DNA of 64,000 nt, taken from an uncultured Bacteroidota bacterium. Lineage in GTDB: Bacteria; Bacteroidota; Bacteroidia; B-17B0; Aurantibacillaceae. Each line of letters opens with the position of its first letter. The first letter of the stretch is position 1. Under the pieces are notes generated by a model, which saw only the letters and a list, made by a program, of their open reading frames with translations, ran no database searches and had not been told where the DNA came from. The stretch covers positions 31,283 to 95,282 of the forward strand of contig CAITNS010000048.1 in the NCBI GenBank assembly GCA_903893815.1, read 5' to 3'. Made by a program: the position numbers and the translations under genes. Shown piece after piece: positions 46,097-55,229 of the stretch.

Positions 46097-48004
46097 ATGA
46101 TTGCAACATTTGATGAATACAAAAAGGAATATCAAAAATCAATAGAAAATCCCGAAGTGTTTTGGGATGGAGTTGCCAACGAATTTTCATGGAAACAAAA
46201 ATGGACAAAGACCCTTGAATGGAATTTTGAAGAACCAAAAGTGAAATGGTTTATTGATGGGAAATTTAATATTACAGAAAATGCTATTGACAGACACCTT
46301 CCAGCAAAGGCAAATAAAACCGCTTTTATTTGGGAGCCAAATTCTGTTGATGCAGAACATAGAATTATTACGTATCAAAACTTGCACGATGAAGTTTGTA
46401 AATTAGCTAATACATTAAAATCCTTAGGAATTAATAAAGGAGATAGAGTTTGCATTTATATGCCTATGATTCCCGAAGCTGTTTTTGCTATGTTGGCTTG
46501 TGCCAGAATTGGCGCTGTGCATTCTGTTGTTTTTGCAGGATTTTCAGCTTCAGCATTAGCTGGTCGCATACAAGATAGCGATTGTAAAATTGTATTAACA
46601 ACAGATGGGGCTTATCGTGGTGTAAAAGATATTCCTATTAAAGCGGTAGTGGATGAAGCGTTAGATGTGTGCTTGAGTGTAAAAAACGTATTAGTTTATA
46701 AGCATACTAGTACACCGATTACTTTGCAAGATGGAAGAGATTTAATTTGGCAAGATGTTGTGTCTAAAGCAGCCAACACTTGCGAGTCTGAATTAATGGA
46801 TAGCGAAGATGTATTATTTATTTTATACACCTCTGGTTCTACAGGAAAACCTAAAGGTGTAGTTCATACTTGCGGCGGCTATATGGTTTATACGTGTTAT
46901 ACATTTCAAAACGTATTTCAGATGGATTCAGGCACGGAGGTTGAGCTTAGTCGAAACCTATTTTGGTGCACAGCAGATGTTGGTTGGATTACCGGACATT
47001 CATATATTGCATACGGACCATTATTAGCAGGAGTGAGTGCTGTGTTATTTGAAGGGGTCCCAACTTTTCCAGACGCTGGGCGTTTTTGGAAAGTAATTGA
47101 TAAACATAAAGTCACCCATTTTTATACTGCGCCTACAGCTATTAGAGCGCTAGAGGCAGCAGGATTAGATTTTGTAAAACCATACAATTTAGATTCGTTA
47201 AAAGTACTAGGAAGTGTTGGAGAGCCCATAAATGAAGAAGCTTGGCACTGGTACAATAAAAATATTGGAAAAGAAAAATGTCCAATTGTTGATACATGGT
47301 GGCAAACCGAAACAGGTGGTATTTTAATTTCATCACTAGCAGGTGTTACGCCATCAAAGCCAAGCTTTGCAACTTTGCCAATGCCGGGTATTCAACCTTT
47401 ATTAGTGGATGAAAAAGGAAATGAAATTTTAGGAAATAATGTAGAAGGTAATTTATGTATTAAATTTCCATGGCCATCTATGATTCGTACAACTTATGGA
47501 GATCATGACCGTTGTAAGAAAGAATATTTCTCAACGTACCCTGGATTATATTTTACAGGAGATGGATGCCGAAGAGATGAAAATGGGTTTTATAGAATTA
47601 CAGGACGTGTAGATGATGTGATGAATATTTCTGGTCACCGAATTGGAACGGCTGAAGTAGAAAGTGCAATTAATGCTCATGCGGACGTGGTAGAAAGTGC
47701 GGTGGTGGGATATCCTCACGACATAAAAGGGCAGGGGATTTATGCTTATGTCATTGTTCCATCCACTACTAAAGATCACGAAACATTAAAGAAAGAAATC
47801 ATAGCAGAAGTCAATAAAATTATTGGGCCAATTGCTAAACCAGATAAAATCCAAATTGTAAGTGGCTTACCTAAAACTCGTAGCGGAAAAATTATGCGCC
47901 GTATTTTGCGTAAGGTAGCCGAAGGCGATGTGAGTAATTTAGGAGACACATCCACATTGTTAGACCCAACTGTAGTTGAGGAGATTGTGAAAGGAAAGTT
48001 ATAA
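46097..48004 (+). CDS. acs: Acetyl-CoA synthetase
   Basis: 635 residues, the usual length. It makes acetyl-CoA from acetate, ATP and CoA. Motifs: Y-T-S-G-S-T-G-K-P-K-G (AMP loop), D-T-W-W-Q-T-E-T-G-G, Y-F-T-G-D-G-C and P-K-T-R-S-G-K-I-M-R-R with the lysine that is acetylated for control in many homologues. It starts 21 bases after the TPR/SpoIIE gene and is followed by a strong terminator. Confidence 0.96.
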   Translation: MIATFDEYKKEYQKSIENPEVFWDGVANEFSWKQKWTKTLEWNFEEPKVKWFIDGKFNITENAIDRHLPAKANKTAFIWEPNSVDAEHRIITYQNLHDEVCKLANTLKSLGINKGDRVCIYMPMIPEAVFAMLACARIGAVHSVVFAGFSASALAGRIQDSDCKIVLTTDGAYRGVKDIPIKAVVDEALDVCLSVKNVLVYKHTSTPITLQDGRDLIWQDVVSKAANTCESELMDSEDVLFILYTSGSTGKPKGVVHTCGGYMVYTCYTFQNVFQMDSGTEVELSRNLFWCTADVGWITGHSYIAYGPLLAGVSAVLFEGVPTFPDAGRFWKVIDKHKVTHFYTAPTAIRALEAAGLDFVKPYNLDSLKVLGSVGEPINEEAWHWYNKNIGKEKCPIVDTWWQTETGGILISSLAGVTPSKPSFATLPMPGIQPLLVDEKGNEILGNNVEGNLCIKFPWPSMIRTTYGDHDRCKKEYFSTYPGLYFTGDGCRRDENGFYRITGRVDDVMNISGHRIGTAEVESAINAHADVVESAVVGYPHDIKGQGIYAYVIVPSTTKDHETLKKEIIAEVNKIIGPIAKPDKIQIVSGLPKTRSGKIMRRILRKVAEGDVSNLGDTSTLLDPTVVEEIVKGKL

Positions 48005-48041
48005 AAAAAGTCCCGAAGAATTTTTTCATCGGGACTTTTTT
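48005..48041. terminator. Terminator between acs and acyl-CoA dehydrogenase
   Basis: A perfect 12-bp stem (AAAAAGTCCCGA with its complement) around a 12-nt loop, with A and T runs on both sides. It lies between convergent genes. Confidence 0.85.
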
Positions 48042-48059
48042 GTTGTTAAACTTTACTGC

Positions 48060-49244
48060 TTATGAAAACGCATTAAATCCAGTAATATCCATACCAGTAA
48101 TTAATAAATGGATATCGTGAGTTCCTTCGTATGTGATTACAGATTCTAAGTTCATCATGTGGCGCATAATTGGATATTCTCCAGTAATACCCATACCACC
48201 ATGTATTTGACGAGCTTCACGAGCAATTTGTAAAGCCATGTTAACGTTGTTACGTTTAGCCATACTAATTTGTGCCGGCGTTGCGCGGTGTTCGTTTTTC
48301 AATACACCTAAACGCCAAGTTAATAATTGAGCCTTTGTAATTTCAGTAATCATCTCAGCTAATTTTTTTTGTGTTAATTGGAATGCGCCAATTGGCTTAC
48401 CAAACTGAATACGCTCTTTACTATAACGTAAAGCACTATCATAACAATCCATTGCAGCACCAATAACACCCCAAGCAATACCAAAACGCGCTGAGTTTAA
48501 ACAACCTAAAGGTCCTTTTAAACCTTTTACGTTGGGTAAAATATTTTCTTTCGGAACTTTTACATTATCAAAAACTAATTCACCAGTTGCGCTAGCACGC
48601 AAACTCCATTTACCATGAGTTTCAGGAGTTGTAAAACCTGGATCACCTCTTTCTACAATTATTCCTCTAATTTCTCCAGCTTCATCTTTAGCCCAAACTA
48701 CTGCAATATCAGCAAAAGGCGAATTACTAATCCACATTTTAGCGCCATTTAAGATGACATGTTTGCCATCTCCAGCATCTTTGAAGTTAGTTAACATACC
48801 CGATGGATTACTTCCATGATCTGGTTCTGTTAAACCAAAACATCCCATCATTTCGCCAGCGGCTAATTTTGGTAAATATTTTTTCTTTTGTTCTTCGCTT
48901 CCGTATGTAAAAATTGGATACATTACTAATGAACTTTGAACAGAAGCAGTAGAACGTAAGCCACTATCACCACGCTCTAATTCTTGCATAATTAATCCAT
49001 AAGATATTTGATCTAAGCCTGGGCCACCATATTCAGCAGGAATATATGGTCCAAAAGCACCAATTTCTGCCAATCCTTTAATCCATTGTTTTGGAAAAGT
49101 GGTTGTTTGACAAGCCTCTTCAACAATTGGAGTTACTTCTTTTTTTACCCATGCACGGGCAGTATCACGAATTAATTTATGTTCATCACTTAATAGTTCG
49201 TCCATTAAATAATAATCGTGTGCTTGAAAGTTATCTGTAGCCAT
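48060..49244 (-). CDS. Acyl-CoA dehydrogenase, glutaryl-CoA dehydrogenase-like
   Basis: 394 residues. FAD-dependent acyl-CoA oxidation. The catalytic-base region is T-Y-E-G-T-H-D-I-H, and G-D-S-G-L-R-S-T-A-S-V-Q-S-S-L-V-M carries the Arg typical of glutaryl-CoA dehydrogenases. F-G-L-T-E-P-D-H-G-S-N-P is the FAD/substrate motif. Glutaryl-CoA would be converted to crotonyl-CoA (lysine/tryptophan breakdown), though substrate cannot be proven by sequence. Confidence 0.9.
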   Translation of the reverse strand: MATDNFQAHDYYLMDELLSDEHKLIRDTARAWVKKEVTPIVEEACQTTTFPKQWIKGLAEIGAFGPYIPAEYGGPGLDQISYGLIMQELERGDSGLRSTASVQSSLVMYPIFTYGSEEQKKKYLPKLAAGEMMGCFGLTEPDHGSNPSGMLTNFKDAGDGKHVILNGAKMWISNSPFADIAVVWAKDEAGEIRGIIVERGDPGFTTPETHGKWSLRASATGELVFDNVKVPKENILPNVKGLKGPLGCLNSARFGIAWGVIGAAMDCYDSALRYSKERIQFGKPIGAFQLTQKKLAEMITEITKAQLLTWRLGVLKNEHRATPAQISMAKRNNVNMALQIAREARQIHGGMGITGEYPIMRHMMNLESVITYEGTHDIHLLITGMDITGFNAFS

Positions 49245-49328
49245 TTTATGTTTTTTAAAAGTTTGTAATATTACGAAAATCCTACTGAACCCACAAAAGA
49301 AAAGCCGCTCTTTATTGGGTTCTCATCT

Positions 49329-49366
49329 AAAAACACAAAAGCCCCACAATTGTTGCAGGGCTTTTG
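49329..49366 (-). terminator. Terminator hairpin after the S74-domain T9SS gene (copy A)
   Basis: Stem CAAAAGCCC (49336-49344) with GGGCTTTTG (49358-49366). A T run follows on the minus strand. The hairpin with its loop CACAATTGTTGCA recurs almost exactly at 53621-53650. Confidence 0.75.
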
Positions 49367-49377
49367 ATGTTTTGTCA

Positions 49378-49411
49378 TTCTGATACCGATTGCTGTCGGT
49401 ATGTTTCAGAA
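49378..49411. repeat. Small palindromic element with CCGATTGCTGTCGG core
   Basis: TTCTGA...TCAGAA outer arms surround TACCGA-TTGCTG-TCGGTA. A related core, CCCGAT-TGCT-ATCGGG, is at 61032-61047. Such cores are common in Bacteroidota intergenic DNA. Confidence 0.5.
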
Positions 49412-49440
49412 TCTCTTTTAAGTATTAATTGAGAACTAAA

Positions 49441-52428
49441 TTATTCCCTCACCATTTTCTTACTATCAATCACTTTTCCATCAGCCACTAAAGTGTAGTT
49501 GTATAAACCACTTGATAAATCGCTAGCAAAAACATTTACTTTGCCTTTTCCACGAGTTTTGATATCAACCGTTTGTATTACTTGACCATTAATATTAAAG
49601 AAAATTAGTTGAGCTTTACCAACACTAGCTGGCACATTATAAGTAATAGTTGTTTGCTCAGCAAATGGATTTGGAACGTTTTGATTTAAAACAATCACAT
49701 CTTTATCGCTTAACTCGATGTCCAATTGATTAATAGTTGAGTTTGATTGACGAGCAGAAGTTGTATTTGAACAACAAGAATTAATTTGATTACTTAATGC
49801 GGCAATTAAAGAATCTTGCTTTTTAATCTGTGCTTGTTGTTCTTGCATGCCTTTTAACATAATACCAAACAATGCATTGTAATTTACAGTTTTGTAATCT
49901 GTAGCCTGCGTAATAACATTACCAGCAGTATCTTTTTGTGCATTTTGGTGTGCTTTACCAACTAATTCTGGCATTATGGTTTCTACATCCTGGGCTATTA
50001 AACCATATTGTTTTTTACTACTAAAGTTTAATCCATAGGCATTTGTAGTATCATAATAAAATTGTTTTGGTTTTAATAAATTTATGATATTAATAGCATC
50101 AGAAATAGTATCTACATTTGTTTTAAACATAGCGTCCGATGCCATTAAGTAGCCAGTACCACTAGTTGGGCCATTTACATAAACGTCACCATCAAAATAA
50201 CCTGCATAATCTTGAGGTCTATTTATATCGACTTGCGCATAAAGTGCAATATTAGCTATTGGGTTTGGACCAAAAGCCAATGTACTCACACCTATATTGC
50301 TTATTGTGGCAAATGGTCCTGATACGCTTGATATTGACTGAAATTGTCCGGCAACATTACTTAAACTAGCGTTATTAGCATAAGCCCTCATACCTGTATT
50401 GTTTAGTACAGGGCTCGTCGCATCGAAAAAGCCTCCAATATTGTCCTGAGAGACATTATTTCTTGCTACTCCGTAAATCCCAAAATTACCTTTAATAGCA
50501 TTTACATCGTTTGCTTCACCATATACACCAACTGTTCTAAGAGTAACAGGGTCTGCTAAACTGGCTACAGAGTAAACTCCAAAGGGCCCTTTTTTTGCAA
50601 CAACATTAATTCCAATACCATATAAATCTGTATTAATAACATTTAAAGCTGTTGTAGCATTACTGCCAGAAGTTTCCAGAATATCCAATTTAGCAGCTGG
50701 AGCACAAGTAGTACCAATACCTACATTGTAATTAGATGTCCCTTGACCTCCAAATAAAAAGTTATGGTTGTTTAAAGGAATTTCCCAATCGCTTGCTAAT
50801 GGGTTTGTGTTAGTATTACAAATATTACCTAATGCACTACCACCAGCGTTTGCAGGCACCAAAATAACATCACCTAATGCATTAACTGACAACACAGATG
50901 TGCTAGGGTTTGTAATTGGAGTATTACCCGAATGCAAATCTCTAAATCTTAAACCACTTGTACCAGCTGCACCTGATGGCGAAGGATTTAAACCATTTAC
51001 ACCAGCATCAATTTCTAATCTGTTTTGAGGGCCTTGAGCAGGTGTAAAATCATTTGATAAACCAATACCAACATTTACCGCGTTGTTCCCTAATATCATG
51101 ACATCGCTTCTTCTAATTTGTGCGCCATTGCCTATTGCCGTTGAATTGGTGGCAGTATTACCAACACCAATAAAAGGATTGCCTGTATTAGCTCCGACAT
51201 ATGTATTATTTGAACCTGTAGAATTGAAAAAGCCTGCTCTTTGCCCCATAAACACATTATCGTTACCTGTAGTAGTAAATAAACCAGAGGCCCAACCGCT
51301 CATTGTGTTTCTTAATCCTGATGTGCATTGAGATCCTGATGCTGTTCCAGTAAGTGTATTAAATGAGCCGCTGGTGCAATTACCACCTGCATTTACTCCA
51401 CTTAAGGTGTTACCATTACCATTAATTATATCAGCACCAGCAAATGCTCCTAAAATAGTATTGTCACTTCCTATACCATTTGCTACAAATGGTCCAGTTA
51501 CAGTATGAGCACCGAAAAAAGAATTGTTAGTGCCACTTAATTGCCTATCGCCAGCTTGCTCACCAACAAATGTATTGTGATTACCTGTTGTAAAAAATCT
51601 CCCAGCCTCTGTTCCAATAAATGTATTAAAATTTCCAGTAGTTGCATTTTCCCCAGCATTTGCTCCCATAAAAGTATTACGTTGACCAGTTGTATTTGCA
51701 AAGCCAGCTCTTGAACCAATAAATGTATTCTCGAAAGCAAGCGCGCTGGTAGTGTTTGCACCCGCAGCTACACCAACAAATAAATTCCTTACCTCACCAT
51801 TATGCCATAAAATATTATTGCCGCCTATCATGTATGCTTGCGGACTGCCAGCTACATTTGCACCTGTTCCCTGCCCTATATTAATGTTCCCATTACGAAC
51901 ATCAACCAAATGTAATGGGTTAAGGAAACCAACACCAATGCCTGTATTGCCGTTAGCAAGAATACTCATTTTTACTGTACCGGGCGCAGCCCCGTTTGTT
52001 GAAAAATACAAGGCATCGTTTTGCTGGTTTGCAATGAATGCACTATTGCTATTATTAAAAAGCCCAACTAACATGCCGTTACCTGCTGCTAAACCAGTTG
52101 AGGTATTTGTGATTTGCAACTGAGCATCTACACCATCATGAATTTGTAATATTCTATTTGGAGTAGTTGTTCCCATACCTACAAAACCAGCGGTGGCTCC
52201 ACCGCTTCCGTTAATTATCATTCTTTGAGCACCTCCAGTAAAAAAATTAATGGGTTGACCACCGAAGTTGTTACGAATGTCGAGAGGACCTGGGTTTGTA
52301 CCACCTGTCCAACCTAAAGGAGCTGGAAATGGTCCTCTAAGATTACCTAATCCACCACCTTGTCCAAAAGTGTTTTCTGTGAGAATTGCTGAAAAGAACA
52401 GTGACATTACTAGTGTTTTTGTTTTCAT
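49441..52428 (-). CDS. Repeat-rich T9SS type A protein with S74-type chaperone domain
   Basis: 995 residues, signal peptide (1-22). Residues about 216-420 contain about nine tandem units of roughly 18-22 residues with the pattern N-T-(F/I/L/M)-x-G-x-x-A-G-x-x-x-x-T-G, as in phage-tail-like or trimeric adhesin repeats. Near 770-830 is a tail-fibre S74-like domain: A-S-D-A-M-F-K-T-N-V-D, then Q-Y-G-L-I-A-Q-D-V-E, which in phage fibres assists trimer folding and self-cleaves. The end is a T9SS type A domain (V-P-N-P-F-A, then G-L-Y-N-Y-T-L). It probably forms a trimeric surface fibre. Confidence 0.9.
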   Translation of the reverse strand: MKTKTLVMSLFFSAILTENTFGQGGGLGNLRGPFPAPLGWTGGTNPGPLDIRNNFGGQPINFFTGGAQRMIINGSGGATAGFVGMGTTTPNRILQIHDGVDAQLQITNTSTGLAAGNGMLVGLFNNSNSAFIANQQNDALYFSTNGAAPGTVKMSILANGNTGIGVGFLNPLHLVDVRNGNINIGQGTGANVAGSPQAYMIGGNNILWHNGEVRNLFVGVAAGANTTSALAFENTFIGSRAGFANTTGQRNTFMGANAGENATTGNFNTFIGTEAGRFFTTGNHNTFVGEQAGDRQLSGTNNSFFGAHTVTGPFVANGIGSDNTILGAFAGADIINGNGNTLSGVNAGGNCTSGSFNTLTGTASGSQCTSGLRNTMSGWASGLFTTTGNDNVFMGQRAGFFNSTGSNNTYVGANTGNPFIGVGNTATNSTAIGNGAQIRRSDVMILGNNAVNVGIGLSNDFTPAQGPQNRLEIDAGVNGLNPSPSGAAGTSGLRFRDLHSGNTPITNPSTSVLSVNALGDVILVPANAGGSALGNICNTNTNPLASDWEIPLNNHNFLFGGQGTSNYNVGIGTTCAPAAKLDILETSGSNATTALNVINTDLYGIGINVVAKKGPFGVYSVASLADPVTLRTVGVYGEANDVNAIKGNFGIYGVARNNVSQDNIGGFFDATSPVLNNTGMRAYANNASLSNVAGQFQSISSVSGPFATISNIGVSTLAFGPNPIANIALYAQVDINRPQDYAGYFDGDVYVNGPTSGTGYLMASDAMFKTNVDTISDAINIINLLKPKQFYYDTTNAYGLNFSSKKQYGLIAQDVETIMPELVGKAHQNAQKDTAGNVITQATDYKTVNYNALFGIMLKGMQEQQAQIKKQDSLIAALSNQINSCCSNTTSARQSNSTINQLDIELSDKDVIVLNQNVPNPFAEQTTITYNVPASVGKAQLIFFNINGQVIQTVDIKTRGKGKVNVFASDLSSGLYNYTLVADGKVIDSKKMVRE

Positions 52429-52439
52429 GCTTTTTCGTT

Positions 52440-53456
52440 TTAAGGTTTGATTATTTTTTTAGTTATTGATTCATTGTTTTTTGTAGTTACTTTTAAAAGA
52501 TACATACCACTAGGGAATTCAGAAAAGTCAATTTCTGTTTGATTGCCGATACCTATTTTTTTTATCACTGCTTTGCCAAAAGCATCATAAACACAAACCT
52601 CTTTTATTTCACCTTGCGATAGGGTTACCATGCAAAAATCGAATAGAGGATTAGGGTAAATTGATAGCTCCTTTTTAGAGTTTAATTCGTTAAGACCTAC
52701 TGTGCATGGAATAGCATCAATGCCACCATTTGCAAGCAATGAATCGGTGGAAACGCAAATATCATCGATAAAATAATATCCAAAATTATTAAGACAATTA
52801 GGACAATTCCAGTACATAGTATCAGTATGAGCATCATCGTAAAAATTTCCTAACATCACAAATTGGTAAGCGGAATCCGCAACTATACTTCCCGATACCT
52901 TTGTCCAATTTACAGTATCACTAATTACCGCAGTAGAGTTAAGATGTGAAAAATTATCTATGGGGACAGGATTACTGGCGTCATAAGCAACATTTGAAAA
53001 CCGCATTCCTATATTGTTTGTAGGTACATTATAATAATCACCTCCTAATAACTTGTCCAATCCCAAAACGGCATAAAAAGAAAGGAAATATTTTTGACCA
53101 ATAACCATTGGAGAACTAAGCTGAATTCCAATATGTTCTCTTGCATCTGTAGTTGCGTAATAAAAAGTTAAAAGTCCCATATAGGCTCCACAACCACGAT
53201 GGTCAATTTGGAAGCCACAACAATTTTGAGGAACACCAAAAGTTGTATCAGAAGAACATGAGTTATAATAATCGGGTGTTGAGTTTACGGGTACAGAGTT
53301 ACTACTGCATTTAAACCATCCTGTAGCATAGTCTACTTGGTCTTCACTATTAGGGCATGCACTATACTGCTCAAAAGAGAAGTTAGGGATAAGGTTCTGA
53401 GCATATCCTACAACCACATAAAAAATAAAAGCGATATGTAGGAGCAATGATTTCAT
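52440..53456 (-). CDS. T9SS type A secreted jelly-roll-like protein
   Basis: 338 residues from the ATG at 53456; a start six codons earlier would add MLYISY ahead of a normal signal peptide. After cleavage (near Y-A-Q) it opens N-L-I-P-N-F-S-F-E-Q-Y, a pattern of carbohydrate-binding-like jelly-roll domains, with several Cys (C-C-G-F-Q, C-P-N-C-L). The C-terminal 80 residues are a T9SS type A sorting domain: I-Y-P-N-P-L-F-D, V-Y-D-A-F-G-K, G-M-Y-L-L-K-V. Ligand unknown. It is 11 bases upstream of the repeat-rich gene. Confidence 0.87.
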   Translation of the reverse strand: MKSLLLHIAFIFYVVVGYAQNLIPNFSFEQYSACPNSEDQVDYATGWFKCSSNSVPVNSTPDYYNSCSSDTTFGVPQNCCGFQIDHRGCGAYMGLLTFYYATTDAREHIGIQLSSPMVIGQKYFLSFYAVLGLDKLLGGDYYNVPTNNIGMRFSNVAYDASNPVPIDNFSHLNSTAVISDTVNWTKVSGSIVADSAYQFVMLGNFYDDAHTDTMYWNCPNCLNNFGYYFIDDICVSTDSLLANGGIDAIPCTVGLNELNSKKELSIYPNPLFDFCMVTLSQGEIKEVCVYDAFGKAVIKKIGIGNQTEIDFSEFPSGMYLLKVTTKNNESITKKIIKP

Positions 53457-53620
53457 ATAGCTAATGTATAACAATAAATTAAATACGCAAGTTTATTAGC
53501 GTTAATAAGCGGTTACTTTTTATTTGGTAAGCCAATAATATAATTAGCCGTTGCAACTTTTAGTGTTATCGGATTTCTCAAAGGTAGTTCGAGTATTTTC
53601 GTTAAAGAGGTTTAAAACAA

Positions 53621-53650
53621 AAAAGCCCCACAATTGTTGCAGGGCGTTTG
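53621..53650 (-). terminator. Terminator-like hairpin (copy B of 49329-49366)
   Basis: AAAAGCCCCACAATTGTTGC with AGGGCGTTT; one arm base differs from copy A. It lies downstream of the Cys/His-rich gene on the minus strand. Confidence 0.6.
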
Positions 53651-53672
53651 GATATATATTTAATTTTAAAAA

Positions 53673-54029
53673 TTAGTGGTGAGCGTGCTCTTCAACTTTA
53701 GCAGGTGCAGCAGTAGTATCGTGAGCCGCAGGTGCTGTTGTATCTGCAACAGCAGCAGGTTCTTTAACTACCGCTTCATGAGCTTCAGTGCCATGTTCGG
53801 CAGCAGTAGCTTCTGTTCCGTGACCAGAATGATCGCCTTCTTCACATTTTTTCATGCATTCTTCTGAACAATCTTCTTTGCATTCGCAAGAACCGTGATG
53901 CTTGTTATCGCAAGTACTCACTGCTAATAAAATAATTAATATGGTAACTAAACCCATAATTAATGGTGTACGAAATGCTACCGTTTTTGGTTCAGTTGAA
54001 TGGTTATTCTGGTCGTGATGAGAACTCAT
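53673..54029 (-). CDS. Small Cys/His-rich single-span membrane protein
   Basis: 118 residues. A His/Asn-rich start (S-S-H-H-D-Q-N-N-H) leads to one membrane helix (about 22-40). Right after it lies a cluster of six Cys (C40, C48, C50, C54, C58, C62) alternating with acids and Lys. The tail is Ala/Thr/Glu-rich, low complexity, and ends E-H-A-H-H. The residues suggest metal binding, but the family is unknown and low complexity alone can mislead. Confidence 0.7.
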   Translation of the reverse strand: MSSHHDQNNHSTEPKTVAFRTPLIMGLVTILIILLAVSTCDNKHHGSCECKEDCSEECMKKCEEGDHSGHGTEATAAEHGTEAHEAVVKEPAAVADTTAPAAHDTTAAPAKVEEHAHH

Positions 54030-54084
54030 ATAATGGTTTTATAAATTTTGTGGTAAAAATAATTTATTTATTTAGTATTCAAAA

Positions 54085-55191
54085 CTATTGTATCGAAATT
54101 TTTAAGGATTGTTTGCCTTCTAAATTAGATAAATTCAAAATATACAATCCTTTTGCTAAAGACGAAACATTTAATTGATGTTGATTAACCACATTTGAAT
54201 TGTTATCTAATGCGCTAGAAAGCACTTGTTTCCCTTGCATATCAATTAACTCAGCTTTTATAGAGCCTCCATTTTTTGGAGTAATGATAGTTATTTGGTT
54301 AGATGAAGGATTTGGAAATACAGAAAGAGCTAAAGTTTGATTTTCTTCCTTTATTCCAACCCAAGATCTTAGTTTATCTCTGTATCTAGCTTGTGTTGCG
54401 GTAAAATTACCTCCAATAATATTACCAGACACTTCTAAATAGGGAATTTTTTCGGTTAAAGTTAACCATTGGTAACTGCGAACATAGTTTGGAAAACCAA
54501 ATTTATTGAATGGAGCAGGCAGTGCGCTTATCTTTATGGTGTCAATTGAATATTGTGTGGTAACTACTCTTAAACATGCTTCTGTGCCATAAGGTGTCGT
54601 AATCGTTCCCCAGCCATCTACATCAGTAATACGGTAACCATGTTTTTTATAGGTAAATGGGATTGCACTAAACGTAGGTGTTGAAAAATTAAACGTACTT
54701 GAATCATGGTCCAAATAGTTTAAAGGAAAAAAATACAATTCATCATCGTTATTACCTTGAGCAGTTGTGCCTATTGGAATACCCGATAAAGTTAAGCCTA
54801 ATCCTTCTGCATTAAAAGAAGTTGTTCCATTTTTTTTATAGAAACTGTAAATGTTTGTAATTGAAATGGGTATAGTTATACCTGGAAATGAAGGTATTGG
54901 AACGGTATCCAATGTTTTTTCGCCATATTTTGGCGGGAAGAAATAAAACGCATAAGGAGTTGCACTTGAAGGCTGAAAAAAGCGCATTCCCTGTCCTGTA
55001 GAATCCAATGTGCTAAAATCCCAATTATGATTAGCCCCTGTTGTGGTATAATCTCCAACACTACTTAAACTAGCGTTGCTATAACGCCCAGTATCGCCGC
55101 TAACAGGCATATTAACGGATGTAATGCTAATTTGTGATTTTAAAGCTAGGCTTATAATGCCGAGAGTAAAAAAAAGTAAATGTTTAATCAT
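54085..55191 (-). CDS. T9SS type A secreted protein, function unknown
   Basis: 368 residues with a signal peptide (1-19). The body is beta-rich with aromatic and Gly/Asn/Ser residues (G-A-N-H-N-W-D-F-S, Y-F-F-P-P-K-Y-G), with no known enzymatic motif. The last 75 residues are a type A sorting domain: V-F-P-N-P-S-S-N-Q, L-I-D-M-Q-G-K-Q, G-L-Y-I-L-N-L. It is likely exported across the outer membrane and anchored to the surface. Confidence 0.85.
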   Translation of the reverse strand: MIKHLLFFTLGIISLALKSQISITSVNMPVSGDTGRYSNASLSSVGDYTTTGANHNWDFSTLDSTGQGMRFFQPSSATPYAFYFFPPKYGEKTLDTVPIPSFPGITIPISITNIYSFYKKNGTTSFNAEGLGLTLSGIPIGTTAQGNNDDELYFFPLNYLDHDSSTFNFSTPTFSAIPFTYKKHGYRITDVDGWGTITTPYGTEACLRVVTTQYSIDTIKISALPAPFNKFGFPNYVRSYQWLTLTEKIPYLEVSGNIIGGNFTATQARYRDKLRSWVGIKEENQTLALSVFPNPSSNQITIITPKNGGSIKAELIDMQGKQVLSSALDNNSNVVNQHQLNVSSLAKGLYILNLSNLEGKQSLKISIQ

Positions 55192-55229
55192 GTTGCATTT
55201 TTATTATATATAAATATAGAAATTTATTA

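Noticed and set aside
51752..52123. 123-codon open frame antisense to the repeat-rich T9SS gene
   Set aside because: Repetitive sense-strand codons create long antisense frames; no signal or motif supports it.
49441..52428. CRISPR-like periodicity in the NTFxG array
   Set aside because: The periodicity of about 60 bases follows the amino-acid repeats in frame, units are diverged and there are no spacers or cas genes.
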